DNA of 64,000 nucleotides from Bifidobacterium sp. 7101. Its GTDB lineage: Bacteria > Actinomycetota > Actinomycetes > Actinomycetales > Bifidobacteriaceae. Below are positions 1 to 9,974 of the stretch, in pieces. Below the pieces are notes generated by a model. That model made no database searches, had not been told where the DNA came from, and saw only the letters and a list, made by a program, of their open reading frames with translations. Each line of letters begins with the position of its first letter. Within the stretch, counting starts at the first letter, position 1. The DNA is taken from NCBI RefSeq assembly GCF_000499285.1, contig NZ_AWUN01000001.1, forward strand, positions 124,001 to 188,000. Reading direction: 5' to 3'. The position numbers and the translations under genes were made by a program.

Positions 1-2631
1 GGCATGCGTCGCCGTCTTACCCGTGTAGGGTTGGCGGGGATCCGGCTCAGCGACGACGAGGTGGCGCAGATCCTCGACCTGTTCGTGGATTCCGGGCTCA
101 CCCTGGACTACACGCCTCCCGAGGACTCCTTCCTGCAGGCCATGCCTGCCCCGGTGGTCGACGGAGACCCGGACCCCGGCATCGCGGTCAGCAAGGAGGC
201 GGACGGCTACCGAATCACTCATGCCCTGGCCGTGGAACGTTTCATCGTAGGCCAGGCATCTTCCTTCGTTATCGTGCGCCCCTCGCAGCCTGGTTTAGGA
301 ATGGATCTGGGGCCGGTCATCCACCGTTGCAGCGCGCATTTCATGCGGCATCGGGACCTGTTGGAGACTCTCTGCCGCCCTGGCGATGATCGGGATCTTC
401 ATCTGGATGCCAACGACTTGGATCTGTTCGCCCGGACCGTCCTGCCCGACCTGAATCAGGGTGCCCAGGAAGGATCCGGACTCTCCGCCAGTCTGCCCGA
501 GGATCTGGATGCCCGGCGGCGGCCGCCCTGCAGGATCGAGCTTTACCTGGACAGGGATCGGCAGGGGGTCAGCTGTGACCTCAAGGCCCGCTATGGGGAT
601 CGTCTTCTGTCCGTCGGTGCTGACCCTACTTCGGAGGATGTACCTGGCAGGGACCGGGAGAATGAGTCCTTGGCCCGGCAGACGGTCCGCCGCTATTTCC
701 CCTTGATGGAGGATGGGCTGGCGCGCATCCCCGAGGAGAATGAGGAGGCTATCCACACCCTGCTGACCCAGGGCCTGCCAGTGCTCAAGGGTCTGGGACG
801 GGTCTTCTCCACCCCGGCCTTTGACGGGCTGAGCGTCGTCTCTCATCCGCAGATCCGCGTGGGTGTGCGTGTGCGCTCCGGTCTGGTCGAGATCTCGCCC
901 ATCGCCGATGAGGTACGGCCCGATGAGGCTGCTGCCATCCTGGCTGACCATCGCCGTCGTCGCCGCTTCCATCGCCTGCGTAATGGTGCCTTCGTCGAAT
1001 TGGCTGATCTGAATACGGATGCTGTGGACACCCTGGCCGAAGACCTAGGCATCGACCCGGCTGATCTGGCCAAGGGGCCGGTCCGGGTGCCTGACTTCCA
1101 GCTCGGCTACCTGGATGCGCTGGTGCCTGAACAGGATCGCGATTCCAGCTTCCGCGACTACCTGAAGGAGCGCAGGCCTGACCCTCAGGGGTTCAGGGTC
1201 CCCGACGGGCTGCGCGGGCAGCTCAGACCCTACCAGGTCGAAGGGCTGCGTTGGTTATGCACCCTGAGCGACCGCGGATTCGGCGGCATCCTGGCTGACG
1301 AGATGGGTCTGGGCAAGACCATACAGATGCTGGCCTACCTGCTTTCCCGTCGGGATCAGGCCAGGGATCGGGGGCCTTCACTGATTGTCTGTCCGGCCTC
1401 CTTGGTCTACAACTGGGAGGCTGAATGCCGCCGCTTTACGCCGGATCTGCGGGTGGCGGTCCTGGCCGGGGGGCGCAGCCAGCGTCAGGATCTGCTGGAT
1501 CAGGCCAGGTCCTACGATCTGCTGATTACCTCGTATGATCTGCTCAGGCGGGACCTGGACCGGTATCGGAGTCTACCCTGGTATGCCTTGGTTCTGGATG
1601 AGGCCCAGTACATCAAGAACCATGCCACCAAAGCAGCTCGGGCCGTACGCGCTCTGGATAGTTTGCACCGGTTTGCCCTGACGGGCACGCCCATAGAGAA
1701 CCGGCTGTCCGAGCTTTGGAGCATCTTCGACTTCCTGATGCCGGGTATGCTGGGCCCTTACTCCCGGTTCCGGGATCGCTTCGAAATGCCCATACTCAGT
1801 GGCGACCAGGATGCCCAGTCCCGGCTCCAGGCCCTGGTGGGACCCTTCATTCTGCGCCGGCTCAAGTCCCAGGTGCTGACGGATTTGCCTGAGAAGATCG
1901 AAAACGTGATCAGCGTGCCCCTGCAGGGTCGGCAGCGCAAGCTCTATGCAGCCCTTGAGCAGGAGCTGAGGGCCACGCTCAACAAGGAAAGGGATCAGGA
2001 GTACGAGGTCGGCAAAATCCAGGTCCTGGCCCAGCTGACCAGATTGCGGGAGGTCTGCTGCGATCCGCGTCTGGTTTATCAGGACCAAGGCCGGGACCGG
2101 CGCGGCGATTCAGCCAAACTGGATGCCATCGAGGATCTGGTGGTCTCCTGCCAGGATGCCGGACGGAAGATGCTGATCTTCTCCCAGTTCACCTCCTACC
2201 TGGACCTGATAGCTCAACGGCTCCGTCGGCTGGATGTGCCCTACGACCTGATCACCGGCGCTACATCCAAGAAGAGGCGGCTGGAGCTGGTGGAACAGTT
2301 CAATAGGGATGCCACGCCGGTTTTTCTGATCTCCCTGAAGGCCGGCAACACCGGGCTCAACCTGACCGGAGCCTGTGTGGTGGTCCATGCGGACCCCTGG
2401 TGGAACGCCGCTGCCCAGGAGCAGGCCAACGACCGCGCCCACCGGATCGGCCAGACCCAGGATGTCAACGTCTACCAGATCGTAGCCAAGGACACTATCG
2501 AGGAGCGTATCCTCAACCTGCAGCATAGCAAGAGCGACCTGGCCTCGCGCTTTGTCGATTCGGCCGCCTCCACTGGTGCCGCCGGCGTTGCCAGACTGAG
2601 CAGAAAAGACCTCCTGGCCCTGCTGAGTTGA
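1..2631 (+). CDS. SNF2-family DEAD/DEAH helicase, C-terminal part (5' end outside window)
   Basis: A superfamily 2 ATPase of the SNF2/RapA type, which uses ATP to translocate on or remodel nucleic acid-protein complexes. The frame is open to the left edge, and the first ATG (position 4) has no visible ribosome site, so this is probably a truncated view of a larger protein. The visible 876 codons carry a poorly conserved N-terminal half and then the helicase core: Walker A DEMGLGKT near residue 432, Walker B DEAQ near 533, the LTGTPIENR motif, the C-terminal lobe motif KAGNTGLNL and the RAHRIGQ arginine-finger motif near 820. No SWIM zinc finger can be seen, but it would lie upstream. The stop is followed by 250 nt before the aquaporin gene, so the two are probably separate units. 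Confidence 0.9.
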   Translation, partial: GMRRRLTRVGLAGIRLSDDEVAQILDLFVDSGLTLDYTPPEDSFLQAMPAPVVDGDPDPGIAVSKEADGYRITHALAVERFIVGQASSFVIVRPSQPGLGMDLGPVIHRCSAHFMRHRDLLETLCRPGDDRDLHLDANDLDLFARTVLPDLNQGAQEGSGLSASLPEDLDARRRPPCRIELYLDRDRQGVSCDLKARYGDRLLSVGADPTSEDVPGRDRENESLARQTVRRYFPLMEDGLARIPEENEEAIHTLLTQGLPVLKGLGRVFSTPAFDGLSVVSHPQIRVGVRVRSGLVEISPIADEVRPDEAAAILADHRRRRRFHRLRNGAFVELADLNTDAVDTLAEDLGIDPADLAKGPVRVPDFQLGYLDALVPEQDRDSSFRDYLKERRPDPQGFRVPDGLRGQLRPYQVEGLRWLCTLSDRGFGGILADEMGLGKTIQMLAYLLSRRDQARDRGPSLIVCPASLVYNWEAECRRFTPDLRVAVLAGGRSQRQDLLDQARSYDLLITSYDLLRRDLDRYRSLPWYALVLDEAQYIKNHATKAARAVRALDSLHRFALTGTPIENRLSELWSIFDFLMPGMLGPYSRFRDRFEMPILSGDQDAQSRLQALVGPFILRRLKSQVLTDLPEKIENVISVPLQGRQRKLYAALEQELRATLNKERDQEYEVGKIQVLAQLTRLREVCCDPRLVYQDQGRDRRGDSAKLDAIEDLVVSCQDAGRKMLIFSQFTSYLDLIAQRLRRLDVPYDLITGATSKKRRLELVEQFNRDATPVFLISLKAGNTGLNLTGACVVVHADPWWNAAAQEQANDRAHRIGQTQDVNVYQIVAKDTIEERILNLQHSKSDLASRFVDSAASTGAAGVARLSRKDLLALLS

Positions 2632-2883
2632 TCGCCTCTGGATGTGGATCTACTCGAATCTATTAGTCAGTGGTTTTGAAAGCGGAGGCATCATCGCTGG
2701 CAAGGACCTTGGGTCACGGTTCCGGTTATTCTTGATTCGGTAGTCAAATCGAAAGACTATGTGTATAAGCGGATTGACGGTTGCTTCACTGCGGACTTGG
2801 CGGTTTGGCGGCGGTCGATTACCGGGTTATGGGAGCCTGGCCATCTTCAGCTCCTTTGATTACGGGAAGCCGAGGGAGAGAGC

Positions 2884-3654
2884 ATGATCAGCGGCGTGCA
2901 GATGTTCTGGTCAGAGTTTTTGGGCACAGCACTTATGATGGCCATCGCTTTCATGGTCGCCGCCAGCAGGTCGCTCCCCAAGACGGGCGCCTATCGAGCC
3001 GACTGGATCAATGCTTCGCTGGGCTGGGGCCTTGCTGTCTATGTGGGCGTATATGCGGGGTGGAGAACGGGCGGCCATCTGAATCCGGCGGTAACGTTGG
3101 CCAGGGTGGTCGGTCACTGGATTGATCCACAGGCGACCTTGAACGGCCTTGCCATGGGCAAAGGTGGCATTCCGGTCACCTTCGCCAATGTGGCCATCTT
3201 CATTTCCGCCCAGTTCCTGGGGGCTTTCTTTGGCACCTGCCTGGGTTACCTGGGCACTCGCAAGCATTTCGAACTTCCGACCGACACGGATACCAAACTC
3301 ATGATTTTCTGCACCAAGCCGGCCATACGTTCGAATTTCTGGAATCTGGCATCGGAGGCCATCGGCACGGCCATCCTGGTTACCTGGGTTTTCCTCAATG
3401 GGGGAACGCCTACGCAAGTCGGGCCTCTGGGCGTGGCCCTGGTCATCACGGTTCTGGTAATGGCACTGGGTGGGGTTTCTGGTGCCGCCATGAATCCTGC
3501 ACGTGACTTTTCCGCTCGATTGGCTTACTGCCTTCTGCCCATGTCCGGCAAGAAGGATGCTGACTGGCGCTACGCCTGGATACCTTTTGTCGGGCCGATC
3601 ATCGGAGCTTGTATCGGAGTGTTAGCGCCTGCCTGGATGGGGCTTCTGCCTTGA
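2884..3654 (+). CDS. MIP-family channel (aquaporin / glycerol facilitator)
   Basis: A 256-residue membrane channel for water or small polyols. Both hallmark NPA boxes are present: GHLNPAVT with Asn at about residue 67 and GAAMNPARD with Asn at about 204. They sit between six hydrophobic segments, as expected for the hourglass fold. The Asp after the second NPA-Arg (NPARD) is typical of glycerol facilitators, so glycerol uptake is more likely than a pure water channel, but selectivity cannot be read with certainty. The start is supported by GGGAGAGAGC directly before the ATG. The gene is monocistronic and is followed by a GC-rich hairpin. The 252-nt upstream gap (2632-2883) holds no other gene that I can support. 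Confidence 0.9.
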   Translation: MISGVQMFWSEFLGTALMMAIAFMVAASRSLPKTGAYRADWINASLGWGLAVYVGVYAGWRTGGHLNPAVTLARVVGHWIDPQATLNGLAMGKGGIPVTFANVAIFISAQFLGAFFGTCLGYLGTRKHFELPTDTDTKLMIFCTKPAIRSNFWNLASEAIGTAILVTWVFLNGGTPTQVGPLGVALVITVLVMALGGVSGAAMNPARDFSARLAYCLLPMSGKKDADWRYAWIPFVGPIIGACIGVLAPAWMGLLP

Positions 3655-3671
3655 TCGTCGGCATGGAAAAG

Positions 3672-3697
3672 CCCCTGGCCCTGTCAGGGGGTTATTA
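3672..3697 (+). terminator. Hairpin terminator after the MIP channel gene
   Basis: CCCCTG (3672-3677) pairs with CAGGGG (3685-3690), followed by GTTATT. Four A residues lie just before it on this strand, so it could also end transcription arriving from the convergent gene on the other strand. Confidence 0.6.
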
Positions 3698-3736
3698 CGA
3701 CAGGACCGGGGGTCGAGTTAGTCAGCTAGCTCGAGC

Positions 3737-4153
3737 TCAGTAACTGGCTGAGGTGGGCTCCTGGAAGCGGACTGTCAGCCCGCGGCCGTGGTGAAGGAAC
3801 ATCTCTGCGCCATGGCGGTCGACGTCGCGATGGGTGAAGAGCATGCGGATGGCGAATGCCGTCTGGGCATCATCGGGCAGGTCCAGGAAAGCCTTATGGG
3901 CATCCCAGCCATCGGCTGCGACTGCCTTGTTGGGTACATAGGCATATCCATAGCCGTCCTCGTCCACGTAGCCCAGGAAAGGCAGGTCCCATGCCTGGTG
4001 GTAGCTCAACTGATTCTTGTAATCCTCGACCTTCTTGAGGGCTTCGTCGCTGATGCCGTATTTGCGGGCGACCTCGTTGGCCTTGGCGGTCTTTGCGGCG
4101 GCATCTTTTCCGAACATGGAAGTATCAACAACAATGACTGTATCGTCTACCAT
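3737..4153 (-). CDS. Uncharacterised 138-aa acidic protein
   Basis: I do not recognise this family. The protein is soluble, acidic and rich in Asp, Tyr and His. It has no signal peptide or membrane segment. A 16-residue upstream extension is open, but the start chosen here (MVDDTVIV) has AAAGG eight bases before it and the upstream ATGs do not. The first ten residues are a hydrophobic beta-like strand ending in an Asp (VIVVDTS), then comes a helical Ala/Lys-rich stretch, and the C-terminal third is His/Arg-rich (FTHRDVDRHGAEMFLHHG). The gene is convergent with the MIP channel and stands alone. Codon usage matches its neighbours, so it is probably a real gene. Confidence 0.65.
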   Translation of the reverse strand: MVDDTVIVVDTSMFGKDAAAKTAKANEVARKYGISDEALKKVEDYKNQLSYHQAWDLPFLGYVDEDGYGYAYVPNKAVAADGWDAHKAFLDLPDDAQTAFAIRMLFTHRDVDRHGAEMFLHHGRGLTVRFQEPTSASY

Positions 4154-4391
4154 GACTGACCTTTCTGTGTGACGGTCTGCACGTGTGACAATCGACATCA
4201 TGACCGTGCAGAGCCATGATCATTTGAGTGACCGTCCATCATCGACGGTGACCCCTGGATGCGAGATTCCTTCCACTTGCAAGGATACCAAATTTCATCT
4301 GCAGATAGGGGCAGAGAACCGTGAGGTTCGCCATAGGTGGCTGTCACTAGTGAAGAAGGGGCCTAGCGGTGTTCTCTCATGCAGGGAACAA

Positions 4392-7300
4392 TCAGTCCAG
4401 GCCGGCATCCCGATCCCTGCGATGCCGAAACAGGCACATCAGTGCCAGGCCTAGTACAGCAGTGCCGACAGTCAGTGCTACAGGGATGACTATGTCTGCG
4501 CCGGAGGCGGCTAGGGCCTGAGAATTCGTAGAAGACTTCGCTTGGTCACTAGAAGATTGGTTTCCTGGTGCCGGTTTTTGGCTATTGGAACTAGTTTGAT
4601 CTGTTTTGTTGGGTGCATTATTAGATTCGCTCGGCTTGCTCGGTTCTACCGGTTGATTCGGCTTGTCATGTTCTCCGGAGTTGTCAGGGTCGTCGGGGTT
4701 ATCCGGCTTATCGGGCTTGGCCTGGTAGGTGTTGGTGAAGGTGGTGTCCTTGCCGTCGACGGTGGCCTGGAGCTGGCCGTTGAGGTCGTCGGTGACGTGG
4801 ACGTCGACCGTGGCCTCGTGCCGGTCGTAGGTGATGCCGGGCAGGCTGCCCTGGTCCTCGCGGATGGTGTAGTGGTAGTCGCCGGGCTGGTCCAGGGCCA
4901 GGTTGGTGAAGGCGATCCTGCCCTGGGCGTCGTTGGATGCCGAGCCTGCTTCAGCGTTCTTCCCGTCGTACAGGTGGAAGGTGAACTCGTTGGCCTTCAG
5001 GTCCCGGCCCTGCAGGTGCTTGACGGCGGTGATGACGGGCTTGGCCGGCTTGGCCTGGTAATGGTTGGTGAAGGTGGGGTTGTTGCCGGTGACGGTGGCC
5101 TGGAGCTGGCCTTGCTGGTCGTCGGTGACGTGGACGGTGATCCGGTGCGTGTCCTGGTCGTAGGTGATGCCGGGCAGGCTGCCCCGGGCCTCGCTCACGG
5201 AGTACGTGTAGTCGCCGGCCTCGGACAGGGTCTGGTCGGGGAATGCGACGGTCCCGTCGGCCTTGTTGGATGCCTGGGCCGGCTTGCCGCCCTTCGTGTT
5301 CTGCAGGAGGAAGTCGAACTCCCCGGCCTTCAGGCCCCGGCCGTCCAGGTGCTTGACGGCGGTGAGCCTGACCGTGGCGGGCTTGGCCTGGTAGGTGTTG
5401 GTGAAGGCCGCCGTGTCTATCTTGCTGCCCTCGCTGTCAGTCCACTGCGCAGTGGCGGTACGGTGCAACTGAGCTGCATCGGTTGTCAAAGTGAGGGTCA
5501 GGGTTGCAGTGCTCTGATCATACGTCAGACCAGGAATGGAGCCGGTTTCCTGGTGTATACGATACTCGTAGCTGCCATCGTCGGGCAGAGCAGACACGTT
5601 GACAGGCACCTGGGTATTTTGGTTGTCGGCGTCTATGGTGATTTGGCTGGGCAACGCTGCGGACGGTGCGCCACGCATGGGTTCGACAGCCAGTGTGAAG
5701 GAGTCTGTACCGAGCCAGTTCCTGCCTTGGATCTGTACTTTGACTCCGGCAGACACTTCATTGGTGTCCATTGTTCCTGTCAGGCCGCAGTTATTGAAAT
5801 CCAAGGATTGGCTGGCTGTGTCCACCATATCCTCGGCCTTCTGGAACTCAATATCGTTGATGACGGCGCCTTTCATGGTTCCGCCCTCCAATATGTCGCT
5901 GGCTGAGGAGTTTTCGCTCGGGCTGGCTCCGCTGGCCTTTTGGATTGTTGTAGTCAGGTGGGTCCAGTTCGTGTTCGGAGCGGGGTCGAAGCGCAGGTGG
6001 AATTTCCCTGCCGGTATATTGGTCAGTTCGTACTTGCCTTGGGAATCAGATTTTGTGCTCAGATCATCATGTGGGGTGACGACCGACTTGGCGGGCTTGT
6101 CGTCAGTATCGTTGAGCAGGGTCACTTTGACATCTTTAAGCAGAATATCGTCCGAAGAGCGGGCGCCGTCCCCATCGCGGTCGTACCATACGATGCCACT
6201 GATGGAACGTTGAACAACCATGGCCTGGGCAGGCATTTGGTTCAGTGCATTGCCCCAGCGATTCCGATAGAGGTCGCCGGAGGAGTTGTTTCCGGGATTT
6301 ATATGGAAAGTAATGTCATAGCGGAATTGGTTGGGCTGCCCATCGATGATGAAGGCCCAGGCGACCACGTTTTCAGGCATTTTCACTTCGCCACTTGTTG
6401 TGTTGAAGTTAGCCTCGTTCCAAGAAAGGTAATCCTGGGATTGTATGGAACTCGTGTCATTCACCCGCCATCGAGAATCTGTGGTGTAACGGATGGTGAT
6501 TCCGCTCAGACTAGCCCCCGCCGAAGCTTTTACGTTCATATCAGCAAAAGTAGGTTCCCCGTGGAAGTCGGGTTTGCCGCTTGTCTGTTTGTACGGCATG
6601 ATGTCGATGGCATAGTGATGCTGCTTGCCACTGCCCGAGGTGCTGCTCAGCATGTTGGTGAAGCCGATTGGTACACCGGCTTCATTAGTGTCCTGCACAG
6701 CCGAAGTGGAAAGGCTGGTTGTGTTGGTCCGCCAAGCGTGGATGGTGAAGGAATCGGCAGTCTTCAAGTATGTGTTGGGCTGGGACATATTCTGTTTTGA
6801 CTGAACTGTGGCAGAGGTCGTCAGGTCTTCGTTGGAGCCGATGTCTTTGCTGGGGTCAGTCAGGTCACCCAGGGAGGTGGAGAAGTGGATGACGCGGTTG
6901 TTGCCGTCCACAGGGATGTTGGTCAGTGTCCAGGACAGAGTGGTGATTCCGGTTACGGGGTCCGTGCTCACTGATGGCTCACAGGCGGTTCCGCCCTCTA
7001 TGTGGCCCATCTCAGGCGTGGCTTCCGTATATGTGCCGCCCAATCGGGCGCTGCCGGGGATGTAGTGGAGCTTTGCCGGTAGTTTGTCGGTGATGTAGAG
7101 TTCGGTTTGGGCGCCCTTGTTGGCTTGGGAAGCTGAAGTGCCGGTGTTGATGGTTAGCCGCCAATCAACGAACCGTTGATCGCTGTCTAAGTCAAAGTAT
7201 TCTTTGGGTTTGGAATTGGTGCTTGTTTGTGCTACGGCGTTGGAGATGGTGTTGGTTTCGCCGGCTACATAGAGGCTGTCCCCATGTTCATTGCCGCCGG

Positions 7301-9770
7301 TGTCTCCGCCCAGGTAACCGTTTATTTGGTCATAGCTGGCCTTGGTATAGCCTCCGGCGGATGTGGCTAAGACGGGAGATTCGATTTTAGCCAGCTCGTA
7401 GGGGTTCTGTTTCTTGGCCCATTCCTCCCATTCCTGATCGCTGGAGTTCTCGGGGCTTAGCCCGGCCATAGCTGCTAATTGGCTGCGGGTGAAAGTGCGC
7501 GAAACTGATGTCAGCTGGGCTACCGAACCTACTTTGGCGTCGGGGAGGACGTTGATCACAAATCCGCCGAAGCCGAATCGGGAATTATCTTCGGCAAACG
7601 TGGATGGCGCGGCGGTGTGCCCGCCCAGCAGCATGCCTACAACCGTGCCATGCTTCTTTGCTTCCTCCTGTGTGCTATAAAAGTTCAGATCCTCTATGTC
7701 GGCATTGGCTTGCTCAGTGTCGTTTTTCCAGTCCTTGCCGTCGAGTTTGGTGGCGTACATGACCAGTTCCTGTGACGGGTTTTGATCGCTCGTTGACTCG
7801 TATTGAGCGTATTTTCCGTTCTGCCAGATGCCATTGACCCAGGGAATATCCAGACCTGCGGGGTCCGGCAGTCTAACGACCTTTGGGTCGATCTTGACCA
7901 AGGACATTCCCAGCAGAGGTAGATCAGCCTTGCTGGTTTTGAAGTTAAAACCGGCCGTTACCCGCACTTTGGTCCCTGCGACTGCTGAGTCGGTCCCCCG
8001 TAGATTGTCAGGAGCAGTCCACCACCCGCAGTCCACGCCGTCATCAAAAAAGTTAGGAGCCGTCATGCAACTGTACTGAATGATGTTGCTGATGCCTGCC
8101 TTTATTGTGCTGGAGCCTAGCGTGAAGATGACGTTGTGCCACATGTCATCGGACTGGTCGGGTTGGTTTGACGTGTCCGTGGGGCCGGTGGCAGAGGGTA
8201 AAGACTGGTTTGATAGCGATTTCGCACTCAGGTTGCCGTCGTCGACCTTGCTCTGCAAGCTGAGACCGGTCTGTCCATAGTAGTTGGCCACGTCCTTGCC
8301 GCCGACAGTGGAGGGGTTGAAGACATATAGGTAACCAGTGGAGATTTCGGCCACTTCCTGTCGCGTGCAGTCAGTCGAGGCCAGGGCAGGCGTGCACTTG
8401 GCATCTAGTGCATAGGTGTGTCCCAGGTAGGGGAAGGGGTCGTTGGTTTTATAGTCCTTCAAAGTCAGGTCCAGCCTGAGTCCCTGGCTGTTGCGCTGTT
8501 CAGCCACGGTGTATTGACCATTGCCTTGGACTTGGTCCTTCCCAGCCGTGCCACCCGTGGATCGGGCATAGCCATAGTTGCTAAGAGTAGGTCTCCAGCC
8601 CTGATCGCCGGTGTTGCGCCCGCTGTTGTTGAAGTCGCCGTCGATGGTGCCGATGTCCCAGAAGTAGGGTTGCAGATCCTCTATCTTCGGGTAGGCATCT
8701 CCGCCAGCGGTTTGCCACAAATTGCTCAGTGACAGGGAAAAGGTAATGGGGCCAATGGGAACTTCCAGACCCTTGAGACCCTTGGTTCGATCGGGCCAAC
8801 GCATGTCAACGGCCCAGTTGAACTTGCTGATGATCCCCTTGCGCTTACCCAACTCATGGTTGGGGTAATTGCTGGCGGCTGGGGTGTTGAAGTCGAAGGT
8901 TTGGTTGCCGGAGCCTTCATTGGTTCCGCCAGTGATTCGCAGGTTCAGATTAAGCTTGGCCGATACGGTGACCGGCTCGGACGTGGCCGAAGCAGGATCG
9001 GTCTTGGTGGTGGTATCCGGAGCGCCCCAGGCCTGGATCTCGGGGGCGAATTTGCTGCCATTGGGCATGCTTCGGACCCGGAGGACCAAAGTGACGCTGG
9101 AGGATCCCGGAATAACGGTGGACAAATTCTCTGTGGAGGTGAGTAGCCTGTAAACGGTTAGCACCTGTGTCGGATGACCGTCGATGGTCTCTGTAGTTTG
9201 CTTTGGCCGGTATCCCTGCGTAGTGTCCACCCAGCCCATGGAATCCACATCAAAGGTGACCTGATCCTCAGGTTGGTTCAGTCTGAATTGGAAGCCTATT
9301 CGGCCTCGGCGATAACTGGTTGTTTCGCTGCGGGTATTTACGGCGAAAGAGTAGGTGTAGGACATCTTATCGAAAGTGCGCACGATGTCATTGTCTGCAT
9401 CGTGGTCGTTGCCGGGGCTGTTGTCGTTGTCGAAAGGAGCCGTGCCGGTGGAGCGGGAGGCCTGGGAAAGTGTAGTGACCACGGCGTCGTCGGTGTCCAG
9501 CATCTCCTTGATTGCCGATTTGGAGGTCGGCCTTCTGCTGGGTTGTATGGGCGCGGCCTGGTTCTGGGGGGTTGACTTCGACTTCTGAGTGGTTTGGGTT
9601 GCCCCGGACGCGGCAGTGTCTAACTGTGGAGTCGAGGTTTGAGTCGATGTGGAGGCGATGGTCTGGGCATCAGCTGTCTGTCCACTGTCGGCTATAGCCA
9701 TAGTGGGTATTAACGTGGCCATAGCCAACAGGCCGGCCAGGACTTTTCTGCTCAAATTACCCTTTGCCAC
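4392..9770 (-). CDS. Large LPXTG-like wall-anchored adhesin with SdrD_B-like and FctA/SpaA pilin-type repeats
   Basis: A 1792-residue secreted surface protein. GTG is the start codon, preceded by a strong AAAAGGAGAAAC site. Residues 1-30 are a signal peptide (LAGLLAMATLIPTMAIA). A long adhesin-like region fills residues ~100-1150. Around 1188-1300 is an SdrD_B-type fold (SGIVWYDRDGDG ... GKYELTNIPAG). Residues ~1343-1684 hold three tandem streptococcal pilin isopeptide-linkage repeats, each ending FTNxYQAKP and containing GSLPGITYD or a close variant. A Pro/Asp/Asn/Ser spacer then leads to LAASG (1753-1757), a hydrophobic helix and a basic tail (RHRRDRD), the arrangement of a sortase signal although the motif departs from LPXTG. 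No sortase or partner pilin gene is adjacent, so it is probably a stand-alone adhesin. The ligand is unknown; proximity to the mucin-glycan genes makes a mucus role plausible but unproven. Confidence 0.88.
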   Translation of the reverse strand: MAKGNLSRKVLAGLLAMATLIPTMAIADSGQTADAQTIASTSTQTSTPQLDTAASGATQTTQKSKSTPQNQAAPIQPSRRPTSKSAIKEMLDTDDAVVTTLSQASRSTGTAPFDNDNSPGNDHDADNDIVRTFDKMSYTYSFAVNTRSETTSYRRGRIGFQFRLNQPEDQVTFDVDSMGWVDTTQGYRPKQTTETIDGHPTQVLTVYRLLTSTENLSTVIPGSSSVTLVLRVRSMPNGSKFAPEIQAWGAPDTTTKTDPASATSEPVTVSAKLNLNLRITGGTNEGSGNQTFDFNTPAASNYPNHELGKRKGIISKFNWAVDMRWPDRTKGLKGLEVPIGPITFSLSLSNLWQTAGGDAYPKIEDLQPYFWDIGTIDGDFNNSGRNTGDQGWRPTLSNYGYARSTGGTAGKDQVQGNGQYTVAEQRNSQGLRLDLTLKDYKTNDPFPYLGHTYALDAKCTPALASTDCTRQEVAEISTGYLYVFNPSTVGGKDVANYYGQTGLSLQSKVDDGNLSAKSLSNQSLPSATGPTDTSNQPDQSDDMWHNVIFTLGSSTIKAGISNIIQYSCMTAPNFFDDGVDCGWWTAPDNLRGTDSAVAGTKVRVTAGFNFKTSKADLPLLGMSLVKIDPKVVRLPDPAGLDIPWVNGIWQNGKYAQYESTSDQNPSQELVMYATKLDGKDWKNDTEQANADIEDLNFYSTQEEAKKHGTVVGMLLGGHTAAPSTFAEDNSRFGFGGFVINVLPDAKVGSVAQLTSVSRTFTRSQLAAMAGLSPENSSDQEWEEWAKKQNPYELAKIESPVLATSAGGYTKASYDQINGYLGGDTGGNEHGDSLYVAGETNTISNAVAQTSTNSKPKEYFDLDSDQRFVDWRLTINTGTSASQANKGAQTELYITDKLPAKLHYIPGSARLGGTYTEATPEMGHIEGGTACEPSVSTDPVTGITTLSWTLTNIPVDGNNRVIHFSTSLGDLTDPSKDIGSNEDLTTSATVQSKQNMSQPNTYLKTADSFTIHAWRTNTTSLSTSAVQDTNEAGVPIGFTNMLSSTSGSGKQHHYAIDIMPYKQTSGKPDFHGEPTFADMNVKASAGASLSGITIRYTTDSRWRVNDTSSIQSQDYLSWNEANFNTTSGEVKMPENVVAWAFIIDGQPNQFRYDITFHINPGNNSSGDLYRNRWGNALNQMPAQAMVVQRSISGIVWYDRDGDGARSSDDILLKDVKVTLLNDTDDKPAKSVVTPHDDLSTKSDSQGKYELTNIPAGKFHLRFDPAPNTNWTHLTTTIQKASGASPSENSSASDILEGGTMKGAVINDIEFQKAEDMVDTASQSLDFNNCGLTGTMDTNEVSAGVKVQIQGRNWLGTDSFTLAVEPMRGAPSAALPSQITIDADNQNTQVPVNVSALPDDGSYEYRIHQETGSIPGLTYDQSTATLTLTLTTDAAQLHRTATAQWTDSEGSKIDTAAFTNTYQAKPATVRLTAVKHLDGRGLKAGEFDFLLQNTKGGKPAQASNKADGTVAFPDQTLSEAGDYTYSVSEARGSLPGITYDQDTHRITVHVTDDQQGQLQATVTGNNPTFTNHYQAKPAKPVITAVKHLQGRDLKANEFTFHLYDGKNAEAGSASNDAQGRIAFTNLALDQPGDYHYTIREDQGSLPGITYDRHEATVDVHVTDDLNGQLQATVDGKDTTFTNTYQAKPDKPDNPDDPDNSGEHDKPNQPVEPSKPSESNNAPNKTDQTSSNSQKPAPGNQSSSDQAKSSTNSQALAASGADIVIPVALTVGTAVLGLALMCLFRHRRDRDAGLD

Positions 9771-9906
9771 GTTTCTCCTTTTGAGCGCCGACGACCGTCT
9801 GGGTCGTCGGGCCGGGCATCCCCTTCAGGTCATCCGGTCGACTGTCTACGATGGTTCTCGAGTCATTCGATGCTAGTTTTACAGAACAGTATACAAAGTC
9901 ATTGGC

Positions 9907-9912
9907 TATAAT
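9907..9912 (+). promoter_or_regulatory. Putative -10 box for the MFS gene
   Basis: A perfect TATAAT lies 62 nt before the MFS start codon in the divergent intergenic region. No convincing -35 is seen at the normal distance, so the assignment is tentative. Confidence 0.3.
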
Positions 9913-9974
9913 TCCGCTATTGATATGCGCCTCCGGAGAAAAGGGCCAACTATGGACAGAACAGGGAGGTCTGC

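Noticed and set aside
4717-5740. CRISPR-like or satellite DNA repeats in the adhesin gene
   Set aside because: The repeats are about 330 bp, diverged, and in frame; they are protein domain repeats, not spacer-separated short repeats.
4542-5906. A 454-codon frame antisense to the adhesin
   Set aside because: It consists of Val/Gly/Leu-rich low-complexity translation of the repeat region and has no domain or ribosome site.
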